NCBI GenBank assembly: GCA_964432485.1
Contig: CAYSNP010000037.1
Span: 1-17,013 of the forward strand
DNA length: 17,013 nt
Direction of reading: 5' to 3'
Origin: CAYSNP01 sp964432485
GTDB lineage: Bacteria > Bacillota > Clostridia > Christensenellales > DTU072
Positions 1 through 7,821 of this stretch are shown here, piece by piece. How positions within the stretch are numbered: position 1 is the stretch's first letter; each line of letters starts with the position of its first letter. Below the pieces are notes generated by a model. That model did no database searches. It was not told where the DNA came from and saw nothing but the letters and a program-made list of their open reading frames with translations. Made by a program: the position numbers and the translations under genes.

Positions 1-9
1 AAGATTAAT

Positions 10-2445
10 TTGAAGCAGTTGTTTTTATTACTACTTATTTTGCTGTGCATCCCCCTTGGGCTTGCCTCTTGCAGTCAACCACCACTTCCGCAGATAGAGC
101 TAACAAGCGTCAATTTATATAAAAACAATGACCACCAATATGCTGACTATATTGATGCAGACTACACTTTTTGCATACAAAGTAAAGAGGAGTTCATTAT
201 AGAACTTACTTTCGACAACCCTAAAGCGCATCCTATCTTTAGCGTAGCTGTCAATGATTCCTTTGTCTCTAGTGCTAAGTTTTTATCAGGCTCTACTCCG
301 CAAAAAATACGCTTCCTATATACTTTGCCCGAGCAGGCGCAATCAAGCGGCGTCGAAAGCGAAAGGTCTATTATTATCGAAAGATTTATCTTTACCTATT
401 CGGGCAATCCTGTTACAAAAGATTTAAGCATCCCCATTATTGTACCAATCCTGGAAAATCCAAGTTTTACGGTGACCCTAAATATTGAGGGGGAAGCAGA
501 CGATTATAGTATAGGTTATATGGAATCTTTATATGATTTCGTAATTACTAAACTTAACTTTTTAAGTACTCGGTTCGGAGGCGTATATACCCAAGATTTT
601 GGTGAAGGAAAAAAAGTTGATTACTATTACTTTTACAAAAATACTACTTTATATGTACTTGTTTCAGATTTCTTTATTTTTACACTTAATAATGAGGGTA
701 CAGAATATATCGTTTCAGGCTTAACGGCGTCAGGGTCAGGTATCACCACCATATTGCTATACCTGCCTGAAATCCATGAAGACTTACCCGTCACCTCAAT
801 AGGAGCACACGCTTTTGAAGGTAAAATCTTTAGAAATATGGTGCTACCCAACTCTATTAAAACAATAGGAGCTAGTGCTTTTAAGGACTGCAAATCCCTT
901 TCCGGCGTTACTCTTAGCAAAGATGAGTCTATGCTTTCTGAAATAGGCGAGCGTGCATTTGAAAACACTCCTAAACTGGAAGCCTTTGCCCTGCCGCCAT
1001 TGCTTACCAAAATCGGCGCACAAGCATTCCTTAATTCGGGGCTAAAACAAACTCAATCCAGCCCCGGAAGCGAAATAATTATACCTTCTTCTTTACAGCA
1101 TATAGGCAATGAAGCATTTAGAAAAACAAAAGCAAAAGCAATACGCTTTGCAGAAGATGCAACTCTTATCCATATGGGAGAGTTTGCCTTTTCTGAAATG
1201 CCCAATCTTGTTACCGTTGAGACAAAGTATGGCACCACTCCCGATACTAAAGGGATAAAGACCATAGGCGAGGGTGCATTTTATTTATGCAAAAGTTTAA
1301 GTACTCTCCTGATAAAGGATGGGCTGGAAAAAATAGATGAACACGCCTTTAAAGATTGTACTGCGCTTAAAACTGTAACGCTTCATAAAGATGTAAAGCA
1401 TATTGGGATAGAAGCGTTTATGCAATGCAACCTTATTACCTTTAGCGTAGCGGAGTACAGTCAACTTATATCTATAGCAAACGGGGCATTTAGGGGGAAC
1501 CGTAATCTTGCCAAACTAGACCTTACCAATGCAACAGGTCTGCAGGAGCTTGGATTAAATCCCTTTAATCAATGTAGCTCAATAAGGCAAGTTCGTCTAG
1601 GTGCTGCCATTCCGCCTGCTATTAAAGATTTTACCGATCCTAATAATAATAAAAAACGCCTTATAGACGGTAGCTATGAGTATCTAAAATTCTATGTACC
1701 TGAAAATTCTATGGAAGATTATGAGTCCGCATGGGATAGCGTATTAGTGGAACAGGGCAGGCAAATACTTATTACTGCAATAGAGAATATTTTTGGAGAT
1801 TGGGCGGCAAAAATAATAAATGATGAAGAGGTGTTATTATTTGATATATTTAGTGTTTCGACAAGTTTAACACCGCCTGCAAGTCTCTTTGGATATCCTA
1901 TTACAGAAATCGGACCTTATGCATTCCATCCGGGTATAAAGAGCATTACGCTACCTTTAACTGTAAAAGTAATTCATAATAGAGCGTTTTATAAATGCGA
2001 CCAATTAACCTCAGTAAACTTTTCCGACCTTACAGCACTTACGGAAATAGGCGAAGAAGCCTTTTACGAAACAAAAATCAACTCTTTTGTTGCTAATCCT
2101 AACCTTAAAACAATTGAAAACAAGGCTTTCTATAATACTCAAATGCTGGAAACAGTAGATTTTAGAGATGTCGACTCATTAACACTATATACTGATGCAT
2201 TTCGTAGTTCGGGAGTAAAGAACTTATATTTTGGCGAAGGCAACCTTAATGTGCAAAATGGAGCATTTAGCTCTTGCAAGGGCTTTGAGTTAATTTGGTT
2301 TGCTAAAGAAAGCCCTGCTGGCATTTCTACAACTGCCTTCACTAATAACAATACAGGCTTTACCGTATCCGTACCCACACAGGCAGCTATTGCCAATTAT
2401 CAAGGATATTTGCCGGCAAGTGCTAATTGGGTCTCTAGGGATTGA
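10..2445 (+). CDS. BspA-type leucine-rich-repeat surface lipoprotein
   Basis: Predicted secreted, lipid-anchored protein of 811 residues. The N-terminus has a hydrophobic signal followed by a lipobox LASC (Cys21). After an unrecognised region (about 22-240) come two blocks of LRR_5/BspA-type repeats, about residues 240-535 and 595-800, recognisable by recurrent I-G-x-x-A-F motifs (SIGAHAF, TIGASAF, EIGERAF, KIGAQAF, HIGNEAF and others) and by block-ending VPENSMEDYESAW and VPTQAAIANY segments. Such proteins usually act in surface adhesion or binding; the ligand cannot be told from sequence. The first codon used here is TTG, but the frame stays open through bases 1-9 (Lys-Ile-Asn) to the window edge, so a start upstream of the window is likely and the gene may be 5' partial. 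A repeat-rich stretch begins directly at the stop codon. Repeat and lipobox assignment is firm, function is not. Confidence 0.9.
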   Translation: MKQLFLLLLILLCIPLGLASCSQPPLPQIELTSVNLYKNNDHQYADYIDADYTFCIQSKEEFIIELTFDNPKAHPIFSVAVNDSFVSSAKFLSGSTPQKIRFLYTLPEQAQSSGVESERSIIIERFIFTYSGNPVTKDLSIPIIVPILENPSFTVTLNIEGEADDYSIGYMESLYDFVITKLNFLSTRFGGVYTQDFGEGKKVDYYYFYKNTTLYVLVSDFFIFTLNNEGTEYIVSGLTASGSGITTILLYLPEIHEDLPVTSIGAHAFEGKIFRNMVLPNSIKTIGASAFKDCKSLSGVTLSKDESMLSEIGERAFENTPKLEAFALPPLLTKIGAQAFLNSGLKQTQSSPGSEIIIPSSLQHIGNEAFRKTKAKAIRFAEDATLIHMGEFAFSEMPNLVTVETKYGTTPDTKGIKTIGEGAFYLCKSLSTLLIKDGLEKIDEHAFKDCTALKTVTLHKDVKHIGIEAFMQCNLITFSVAEYSQLISIANGAFRGNRNLAKLDLTNATGLQELGLNPFNQCSSIRQVRLGAAIPPAIKDFTDPNNNKKRLIDGSYEYLKFYVPENSMEDYESAWDSVLVEQGRQILITAIENIFGDWAAKIINDEEVLLFDIFSVSTSLTPPASLFGYPITEIGPYAFHPGIKSITLPLTVKVIHNRAFYKCDQLTSVNFSDLTALTEIGEEAFYETKINSFVANPNLKTIENKAFYNTQMLETVDFRDVDSLTLYTDAFRSSGVKNLYFGEGNLNVQNGAFSSCKGFELIWFAKESPAGISTTAFTNNNTGFTVSVPTQAAIANYQGYLPASANWVSRD

Positions 2446-2636
2446 GCCTTTCGCAGTAAAGCAATCCAGAATAATAGTCTTTGCGAGCGTTAGCGAAGTA
2501 ATCCAGACCCGCAGAGCGTTGCTCCAATAGTATAAAGTATAAGGTTAAGCTGTGCTTACGCTTGCCCTGGATTGCTTCTTCGCTTTGCTCATCGCAATGA
2601 CATCCCAGAGCCTTGCTTCCAAAGCCCCACCTTAAT

Positions 2637-2653
2637 CATTTGCAAAGCAAATG
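2637..2653 (+). other. Small hairpin CATTTGC-AAA-GCAAATG
   Basis: A perfect 7-bp inverted repeat with a 3-nt loop lies seven bases upstream of the T-tailed terminator at 2660-2680. It probably forms a double hairpin with it at the 3' end of the LRR transcript. Confidence 0.45.
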
Positions 2654-2659
2654 TATTTT

Positions 2660-2680
2660 CACGCTTTAGCGTGTTTTTTT
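2660..2680 (+). terminator. Intrinsic terminator after the LRR gene
   Basis: CACGC-TTTA-GCGTG (extendable to 6 bp with a tight TT loop) is followed at once by seven T residues. It is the best rho-independent terminator in the gap and presumably ends transcripts from the LRR lipoprotein after they have passed through the repeat cluster. Confidence 0.75.
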
Positions 2681-2744
2681 GCCTTGAATTGCTTTGTCAT
2701 TTTATCCCACGCAATGACAGTTGGGGTGGAGTTGTAATATTTTA

Positions 2745-2773
2745 TTGACAAAGCATAAAGGCAATGCTATACT
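2745..2773 (+). promoter_or_regulatory. Sigma-A-type promoter of the small lipoprotein gene
   Basis: TTGACA (2745-2750) and TATACT (2768-2773) are separated by exactly 17 bp, 34 nt before the ATG at 2808. The -35 is perfect and the -10 matches 5 of 6, consistent with strong housekeeping transcription. The ribosome site is AGAGGA about nine bases before the ATG. Confidence 0.8.
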
Positions 2774-2807
2774 GCTATAGAAAATAAAATAAAAGAGGAT
2801 ATTCCCA

Positions 2808-3611
2808 ATGAAAAAATCATTTTTACTACTGCTAGTTTTTTTGTTATCTATTTGCCTTTTTGCATGCACTCCCGGAGAAAAAAAGGTAGAAATGACCTTT
2901 GATCAAGATGGGCTTGTGGTGGATATAGAGCATACAGCCCAATGGGATGTTAAAGATAAGCAAGGGACAAAGCTGGCTACTGCCAGCATGGAGGGAGGTC
3001 GATCTTTCTTGGAAAATGATGGCAAGCACTATTTGCTAAATGAGGAATCTTATGTCTTGATTGTAAATGTACTCCCTCAATATAGCGGTGAACAATTAGT
3101 AGTGCATTACAATGGTAGCCCTCTTACCTTAACTGACTACAAAAGAGCAGAACATCAATATAGATATGAGTTTACCTCTGCAATAGCAGATAAGCATATC
3201 TTTAAGCTAACAGGGCTGGCAACAGACAAAGCTAGGATATTAAATATCGCTCTCCCTATGCCGGGATATGCAAGCAGCGAAGCAAGCGAGGAGCTATATG
3301 CGTTTGGAGTAGCTTATCAGCTAGAAAATGATTCTTCAGTCACTACGGTTGTAGATACTAATATCGTGCAAGTAGAATATGGTAAAAAGATTTCTGTAAT
3401 GATAAGATTTGGTGCAAATTTTGAGCATAGTGAAGGTGTTGAAGTTAAGCATACCTATGAAGAAACCTATGGTGAGGTTACTAAAGCCCTTTCTTCTCTA
3501 TTTATAGACGGCTTAACAGAAGAAACAATCGACACAGGAGCAATGGTAACAAAGAAGCTTACCTTTGCTGCAACATATGATATCCTAAAAATGGAAGTCT
3601 TTGTTTACTAA
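2808..3611 (+). CDS. Small lipoprotein of unknown function
   Basis: A 267-residue protein with a signal peptide of two lysines plus a leucine-rich stretch and a lipobox LFAC (Cys20). It is therefore predicted to be exported and lipid-anchored on the outer face of the membrane. The rest is hydrophilic with alternating hydrophobic residues, which suggests a beta-rich fold (for example segments around 85-105 and 185-205). I recognise no catalytic or binding motif and no family. It has its own strong promoter and an AGAGGA ribosome site. It is transcribed away from the LRR lipoprotein's terminator, so it is probably a separate unit. It converges on the 74-residue minus-strand gene with only five bases between stop codons and no clear terminator. 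Confidence 0.85.
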   Translation: MKKSFLLLLVFLLSICLFACTPGEKKVEMTFDQDGLVVDIEHTAQWDVKDKQGTKLATASMEGGRSFLENDGKHYLLNEESYVLIVNVLPQYSGEQLVVHYNGSPLTLTDYKRAEHQYRYEFTSAIADKHIFKLTGLATDKARILNIALPMPGYASSEASEELYAFGVAYQLENDSSVTTVVDTNIVQVEYGKKISVMIRFGANFEHSEGVEVKHTYEETYGEVTKALSSLFIDGLTEETIDTGAMVTKKLTFAATYDILKMEVFVY

Positions 3612-3616
3612 GTTAG

Positions 3617-3841
3617 CTACTTCCAATAGTTATTAGCGGCGGCTACTGTTTGGAAGTTGGTTGCCACCACTTCGGAAGCAAATATAAGGCTATGCGGATC
3701 TCTGGAATAGATTGGGCGTAGCCTTTTTCTTATAAACTCATTAGGTTGGGTATACTCTACACCCTTTTGTGATAACTTAATAGCCAGCTCAAAACCTTCT
3801 TGAGGCGTAGCTGTAATTAAACTGGTAATCCATTGCTCCAT
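3617..3841 (-). CDS. Small hypothetical protein, 74 aa
   Basis: Start chosen at the ATG at 3841 (protein begins MEQWITSLI), because GGAGGGG lies about five bases upstream on the minus strand; a longer frame to 3862 would put this Shine-Dalgarno inside the coding region. The 74-residue product has no signal peptide or membrane segment. It looks mainly helical at the N-terminus, has a basic middle (FIRKRLRPIYSRD), and a C-terminal half of small and hydrophobic residues ending NNYWK. I recognise no family. It lies 95 nt downstream of the antiporter gene on the same strand with no convincing terminator between, so co-transcription is possible. The strong ribosome site is the main argument that the gene is real. 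Confidence 0.6.
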   Translation of the reverse strand: MEQWITSLITATPQEGFELAIKLSQKGVEYTQPNEFIRKRLRPIYSRDPHSLIFASEVVATNFQTVAAANNYWK

Positions 3842-3936
3842 AAATCCCCTCCTATCTGTCATATATATGCTTAATGATATATGGTGGTGATAAAAGGGGG
3901 GCTGTATCTTTTTTACGCTGAAAATGTAAAGTAAAA

Positions 3937-5160
3937 TTACTTCTTTAATCTTTCTTTACTAATTGAGCCTGAATAAATAAGCGCAATTTTTGCGCAAGCA
4001 GGACCAAATAGCTCATAAAGCACAGAAGAAGATAAAATAATAGTAAGTAGCATTGCGCCTTCCTCAGGCGGCAGTATTCGCTTGCCTAAAAATGCAAGCC
4101 CTATGGCTACGCCGGCTTGAGGCACCAGCGCAAGACCTAAATAGTTGCGAACTTCTTTACTTGCTTTGACCATTACACTGCCCGTATATGCGCCTACATA
4201 CTTGCCTACAATACGAATCAAGAAGTAAGCAACTCCGATAATGCCCAGGGTAGCAAAAGTACGAAGGTCTAAGTTCATACCTGAAATTACAAAAAACATT
4301 GCTAGTACAGGAGCACTAAACTTACTTATTTGCCTAAATAACTCTTTGTCTTGAGTTTTATTAATATATACAGTACCTACTACCATACATGCAAGTAGCG
4401 GTGACACTTGAACCAGTGCGCAAATGCCTGCTATGGCAAGCAGTATCGTTATGGTAAGAATAAGGCGGTTATCCTCGCTTCGGGTAGGAGTAACCAGCTT
4501 GCTAAGCAATAGCCCTCCCAAAAAGCCCAGCCCCAATGCCCCAATATTATATGCTATGGGGAGCAGTATATCTGCGGCAACTATCCCTGCGCTTGATTGA
4601 GCGTTAATAACAGCAGTGGCAATACTAAATACAATAAGGCATACCGCATCGTCAAAAGCAACTACTTGCAGTAAGCTGTTGACAAAATTGCCTTTGGCAT
4701 GATATTGGCGGATGGTGACCATAGTGCTAAGGGGAGCGGTAGCGGTGGCAATAGCGCCTAAGAGCAGACAAAAGTTCCAATCCAATTTGCTGCTAAAAAA
4801 GAGCCTCAAAGAAAGAGTAACTAATACTCCAGCTACCAAAGACTCCATTAAGGTAATTATAATAATGCCTAAACCAGTCTCCTTAAAAACTTCCTTTTTG
4901 AAAAAACGACCTATGCTAAAAGCTATAAAAGCTAGCGCAATATCGCTCATAAAGCCCATATTGGCTACCATATCCGCAGGGATAATCTGCAGGGCAAAAG
5001 GCCCGATTATTACGCCTGCTACTACATATCCGGTAACATTGGGTAATTTTAAGCGTTTAGTAATGCGTGTAAGCAAAAATCCTGCCACAAGAATTATCGC
5101 AATGGACAAAAGAATTACTGCTGTATGGTCGGATAGGCTCAAAAACTTATAGATTCCCAA
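3937..5160 (-). CDS. CPA2-family cation:proton antiporter (Na+/H+ exchanger type)
   Basis: Integral membrane protein of 407 residues with about 12 hydrophobic helices filling almost the whole length. Family marks include GYVVAGVIIGP near residue 44, FIAFSIGRFFKKEVF near 79, TATAPLST near 139 (the unwound-helix region of the fold) and an Asp-Asp pair at 170-171 in VVAFDDAVCL. The double Asp is typical of Na+/H+ exchangers such as NapA rather than the Gln-Asp of Kef potassium systems; this is inference from family knowledge. There is no C-terminal TrkA-N/RCK domain, so it is the bare transport module. The start is set at TTG 5160, because AAAGGAG lies 8 nt upstream; an upstream in-frame TTG at 5187 has no ribosome site. 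A good promoter sits at 5266-5238. Expected role: sodium/pH homeostasis. Confidence 0.88.
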   Translation of the reverse strand: MGIYKFLSLSDHTAVILLSIAIILVAGFLLTRITKRLKLPNVTGYVVAGVIIGPFALQIIPADMVANMGFMSDIALAFIAFSIGRFFKKEVFKETGLGIIIITLMESLVAGVLVTLSLRLFFSSKLDWNFCLLLGAIATATAPLSTMVTIRQYHAKGNFVNSLLQVVAFDDAVCLIVFSIATAVINAQSSAGIVAADILLPIAYNIGALGLGFLGGLLLSKLVTPTRSEDNRLILTITILLAIAGICALVQVSPLLACMVVGTVYINKTQDKELFRQISKFSAPVLAMFFVISGMNLDLRTFATLGIIGVAYFLIRIVGKYVGAYTGSVMVKASKEVRNYLGLALVPQAGVAIGLAFLGKRILPPEEGAMLLTIILSSSVLYELFGPACAKIALIYSGSISKERLKK

Positions 5161-5237
5161 TGGTTTTACTCCTTTAAGATTTATCAAAAAAAGAAAATAA
5201 GAAAATAAGTTATTTTTCTATCTTTTGAGATTATAAC

Positions 5238-5266
5238 AATATAACACTAATAAGGGCTCTTGTCAA
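5238..5266 (-). promoter_or_regulatory. Promoter of the antiporter gene
   Basis: On the minus strand TTGACA (5266-5261) and TATATT (5243-5238) are 17 bp apart, about 78 nt before the TTG start at 5160. The -35 hexamer lies inside the dyad at 5256-5270, which makes repressor control plausible. Confidence 0.7.
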
Positions 5267-5292
5267 GAGCTGCCGCTAAAGAAAGGGCAGCT
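5256..5292. promoter_or_regulatory. Overlapping inverted repeats at the antiporter promoter
   Basis: GCTCTTG-T-CAAGAGC (5256-5270) is a perfect 7-bp dyad around one base and covers the -35 box of the antiporter promoter. A second inverted repeat, AGCTGCC (5268-5274) with GGCAGCT (5286-5292), shares three bases with it and is followed by TTTT on the plus strand. The first resembles an operator. The second could be an operator half or a weak hairpin. No known regulator site is recognised. Confidence 0.5.
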
Positions 5293-5363
5293 TTTGAGGC
5301 TTGGTCAATTTCACCGTATACAAATCTCGTAATGATATAAGATTATTATAAGGGGCTTTTTTG

Positions 5364-5392
5364 TTGAATAATATATAAGATTATGCTATACT
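5364..5392 (+). promoter_or_regulatory. Promoter of the CDP-alcohol phosphatidyltransferase gene
   Basis: TTGAAT (5364-5369) and TATACT (5387-5392) are spaced by 17 bp and lie 27 nt before the ATG. A GGAAAG ribosome site precedes the start codon by about five bases. Confidence 0.65.
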
Positions 5393-5419
5393 AATTAAAA
5401 TCGAAAAAAGGAAAGCAAG

Positions 5420-5980
5420 ATGAAAAAGTATATAGCTAATATTATTTCTTTAACAAGACCTTTTATAGCACTATCCCTATTCTTCTTTATTAATAACAAA
5501 GTAATGTTCCTGGTTATGTATTCTCTATGCTGGTTTACTGACCTTATAGACGGACCTATAGCAAGAAGGACCAAATCTGCCAGCGAGCTAGGTTCAAAAC
5601 TTGACGATTTAGGAGATTATACCACTATAGTAGTTGCTGTAATTATCTTTACCATTTGGATAAAAAATCAAATGCTTACCTTTGTGCCTTTTTTGGCCGC
5701 TATTGCCGCAATAAGGATAAGCAATGTAGTAATCACCAATCGCAAATATGGCAAAACATATATTATCCATACCTATCTAAACAAATTCACTGCTTGGACT
5801 GTATATATTGCTCCTGTTATTTACTTACTTTTTGGCAATATTATAATGGTGTATGTAGTTATGGGGGTAGCAATCCTTGCATCTATTGAAGAAATGCTTA
5901 TCCATATCACAACCGCTAACTACGATTCTGATAACAAATCCATTTTAAAAGTATTTTGGCGAAGAAAAACAGCCTTATAG
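5420..5980 (+). CDS. CDP-alcohol phosphatidyltransferase family protein
   Basis: Membrane enzyme of 186 residues expected to transfer a phosphatidyl group from a CDP-lipid to a small alcohol. The diagnostic motif D-x2-D-G-x2-A-R-x8-G-x3-D-x3-D is complete: Asp41, Asp44, Gly45, Ala48, Arg49, Gly58, Asp62 and Asp66. Several hydrophobic helices follow, and the size matches PgsA-like enzymes. Whether the product is phosphatidylglycerol phosphate or another phospholipid cannot be read from the motif. A basic, polar C-terminal tail ends the protein. It has its own promoter and is divergent from the antiporter, so it is probably monocistronic, ending at a terminator shared with fhs. Start ATG is supported by GGAAAG. 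Confidence 0.85.
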   Translation: MKKYIANIISLTRPFIALSLFFFINNKVMFLVMYSLCWFTDLIDGPIARRTKSASELGSKLDDLGDYTTIVVAVIIFTIWIKNQMLTFVPFLAAIAAIRISNVVITNRKYGKTYIIHTYLNKFTAWTVYIAPVIYLLFGNIIMVYVVMGVAILASIEEMLIHITTANYDSDNKSILKVFWRRKTAL

Positions 5981-5986
5981 AAATAT

Positions 5987-6013
5987 AAAAATCTCCATTT
6001 TTGGAGGATTTTT
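5987..6013. terminator. Bidirectional intrinsic terminator between convergent genes
   Basis: AAAAATCTCC (5987-5996) pairs with GGAGGATTTTT (6003-6013) around ATTTTT, with one bulged base. A-rich and T-rich arms give a U-tail in both directions. It lies in the 34-nt gap between the phosphatidyltransferase and fhs stop codons and probably serves both. Confidence 0.75.
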
Positions 6014-6014
6014 C

Positions 6015-7652
6015 TTAAAACAATCCATCTATTACCTTATTATTGTCTATGGTCATATTTATTGCTGCTGGATGAGCAGAAAGCCCCGGCATCAATAGCA
6101 TTTTTCCGCAAATGGCTACTATAAACCTAGCTCCTGCGCTTATATTAATATCTCTAACGGTAAAAGTATATCCCAAAGGTCTGCCCAGTAGTAGCGCATC
6201 GTCAGAAAAAGAATATTGAGTTTTGGCTATACATACAGGATAATCCCTATATGGCGAATCTGCTATTTTTGCTAGTTTGTCTTTTGCCTGTGGCGTAAAA
6301 ATTACTTCTCCCGCCCCATAAAAATCCTTTGCTAGCAAGGTTATCTTTTCAGCGGCACTAATTTCAGCAGGATAGGCAAAGCGCATTTCCTTTTGAGGCA
6401 TATCTGCAAGTTTAACTACCTCTTGCGCAAGTTTTAGACACCCAATTCCGCCTTTTTCCCAACATTCGGCAACAATTGCCTTTACGCCTAATTTTTCTGC
6501 ATAATCAATTATAAGGTTATGCTCGGAGTTATCATCGGTAGTAAACTTGTTGATTGCTACAACTGCAGGAAGCCCGAACTTTACAACTATATTATTAATA
6601 TGCCCGCCCAAATTGGCAAGCCCTTGCTCCAGTGCTGCAAAATCTTGTCCGCCGCCATTATGTTTTAGTGCCCTTACCGTAGTTACAATAACTATTGCAG
6701 AAGGTTGCAGCCCTGCAGTTCTGCATTTAATATCAATAAACTTTTCCGTGCCTAAATCTGCGCCGAAACCCGCTTCCGTTATTACATAATCAGCATGGCT
6801 CATAGCCAGCAAGGTTGCCCTTATGCTATTGCAGCCATGTGCAATATTGGCAAAAGGTCCGCCATGAATAATTGCCGGAGTGCCCTCTAAAGTTTGCACT
6901 AGGTTGGGAGCTAGAGCATCTTTAAGCAAAATTGCCATAGCATGGTGGGCATTAAGCATACCTGCGGTTACTCTGTTGCCAACGGTATCATATCCGACAA
7001 GTATATCTGCAAGCCGCTCTTTTAGATCTTGTATATCACGGGCAAGACAAAGGATTGCCATTACTTCAGAAGCGGCAGTTATAACAAAGCGGTCTGCTCG
7101 GGGTACACCGTTGACCTCGCCACCTAAGGCGCATTCAATTTCACGCAATGCCCTGTCGTTAAGGTCGATACAGCGATGCCAATTGATACTATTTAAGTCT
7201 AAACTTAGCTCGTTGCCTTGCTTAATATGATTGTCTATTAATGCCGAAAGCAAGTTATTTGCCGCTGTTACAGCATGAAAATCTCCGGTAAAATGAAGGT
7301 TGATATCCTCCATTGGCACAACTTGTGCCCGTCCGCCGCCTGCCGCTCCCCCTTTAGTGCCAAAGACCGGACCTAGCGAAGGCTCTCTTAGCGTAAGACA
7401 AGCCCGCTTGCCCAACAGCGCAATTCCATCGGTAAGTCCAACTGAAAGAGTGGTTTTGCCCTCTCCGTAAGGGGTGGGGTGAGTGGCTGTAACAAGTATC
7501 AACTTGGCGTTGGAAGCGGCTGACGGTTCTGTCATAATCTTGGCTTTATAATTGCCGTACAGCTCTATATCATTTTTGCAAAGCCCTAATTTTTTTGCAA
7601 TTTCTGTAATTTTTTGCGGACGCACAGAACGTGCAATTTCTATATCTTTCAC
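6015..7652 (-). CDS. fhs: Formate--tetrahydrofolate ligase
   Basis: Cytoplasmic ATP-dependent ligase making 10-formyltetrahydrofolate from formate and THF, feeding one-carbon metabolism. The 545-residue length is slightly under the usual 555 or so, and the whole family signature is present: the P-loop-like PYGEGKTTLSVGL near residues 62-74, the glycine-rich EPSLGPVFGTKGGAAGGG near 94-111, the conserved PMEDINLHFTGDFHAVTAANN near 117-137, and a C-terminal MPGLSAHPAA. The start is GTG at 7652, with GGAGGA about six bases upstream. No other folate or Wood-Ljungdahl gene lies next to it, so it is probably a stand-alone housekeeping or formate-assimilation gene. Identification is secure. Confidence 0.97.
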   Translation of the reverse strand: MKDIEIARSVRPQKITEIAKKLGLCKNDIELYGNYKAKIMTEPSAASNAKLILVTATHPTPYGEGKTTLSVGLTDGIALLGKRACLTLREPSLGPVFGTKGGAAGGGRAQVVPMEDINLHFTGDFHAVTAANNLLSALIDNHIKQGNELSLDLNSINWHRCIDLNDRALREIECALGGEVNGVPRADRFVITAASEVMAILCLARDIQDLKERLADILVGYDTVGNRVTAGMLNAHHAMAILLKDALAPNLVQTLEGTPAIIHGGPFANIAHGCNSIRATLLAMSHADYVITEAGFGADLGTEKFIDIKCRTAGLQPSAIVIVTTVRALKHNGGGQDFAALEQGLANLGGHINNIVVKFGLPAVVAINKFTTDDNSEHNLIIDYAEKLGVKAIVAECWEKGGIGCLKLAQEVVKLADMPQKEMRFAYPAEISAAEKITLLAKDFYGAGEVIFTPQAKDKLAKIADSPYRDYPVCIAKTQYSFSDDALLLGRPLGYTFTVRDINISAGARFIVAICGKMLLMPGLSAHPAAINMTIDNNKVIDGLF

Positions 7653-7685
7653 CTCTTCCTCCGGCCATCTATTTTATTATATTTA

Positions 7686-7714
7686 ATTGTACCCTTTTTA
7701 CTTGCCCTTTGCAA
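7686..7714 (-). promoter_or_regulatory. fhs: Probable fhs promoter
   Basis: On the minus strand TTGCAA (7714-7709) and TACAAT (7691-7686) are 17 bp apart, 34 nt before the GTG start. The -35 is imperfect and sits in one arm of the inverted repeat at 7707-7726. Confidence 0.5.
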
Positions 7715-7726
7715 TGATTTGCAAAG
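7707..7726. promoter_or_regulatory. 8-bp inverted repeat overlapping the fhs -35 region
   Basis: CTTTGCAA and TTGCAAAG are separated by TGAT, a perfect 8+4+8 dyad. Its position over the probable fhs -35 box suggests an operator. It has no T-tail, so it is not a terminator. Confidence 0.45.
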
Positions 7727-7762
7727 CCAATGGAAAAATATGGGCTCTCTGCATAATAATAA

Positions 7763-7791
7763 TTGAAATTAAATGCAAAATGCTCTATACT
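7763..7791 (+). promoter_or_regulatory. Promoter of the DUF1858-DUF438 operon
   Basis: TTGAAA (7763-7768) and TATACT (7786-7791) with a 17-bp spacer, 30 nt before the first start codon. Confidence 0.7.
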
Positions 7792-7821
7792 AAATAAGAA
7801 ATAGACCTTGCGAGAATATAT

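Larger units (their letters stand above)
2444..2718. repeat. Cluster of palindromic interspersed repeats (GAAGCAATCCAG family)
   Basis: Four copies or fragments of one repeat lie in the gap after the LRR gene. A truncated forward copy ending AAAGCAATCCAG is at 2444-2469. A forward copy at 2477-2506 starts GTCTTTGCGAG and ends GAAGTAATCCAG. A full reverse copy at 2567-2601 starts CTGGATTGCTTC and ends ATCGCAATGAC. A degenerate reverse copy at about 2683-2718 ends CGCAATGAC. The reverse-complement consensus reads GTCATTGCGA, a variable centre, then GAAGCAATCCAG. Copies in opposite orientation could fold into a large hairpin. Related copies lie at 16899-17013. Similar REP-like units occur in many bacterial genomes; no coding function is seen. 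Confidence 0.85.

Noticed and set aside
2300..2530. 76-codon frame across the LRR gene end and the repeats
   Set aside because: It is out of frame with the LRR gene and continues into palindromic repeats; nothing supports translation.
4712..5152. 146-codon plus-strand frame opposite the antiporter
   Set aside because: Shadow of the membrane protein gene: low-complexity residues, no ribosome site, no recognisable domain.
5158..5187. TTG start of the antiporter at 5187
   Set aside because: No ribosome site upstream; the AAAGGAG that fits TTG 5160 would lie inside the coding region.
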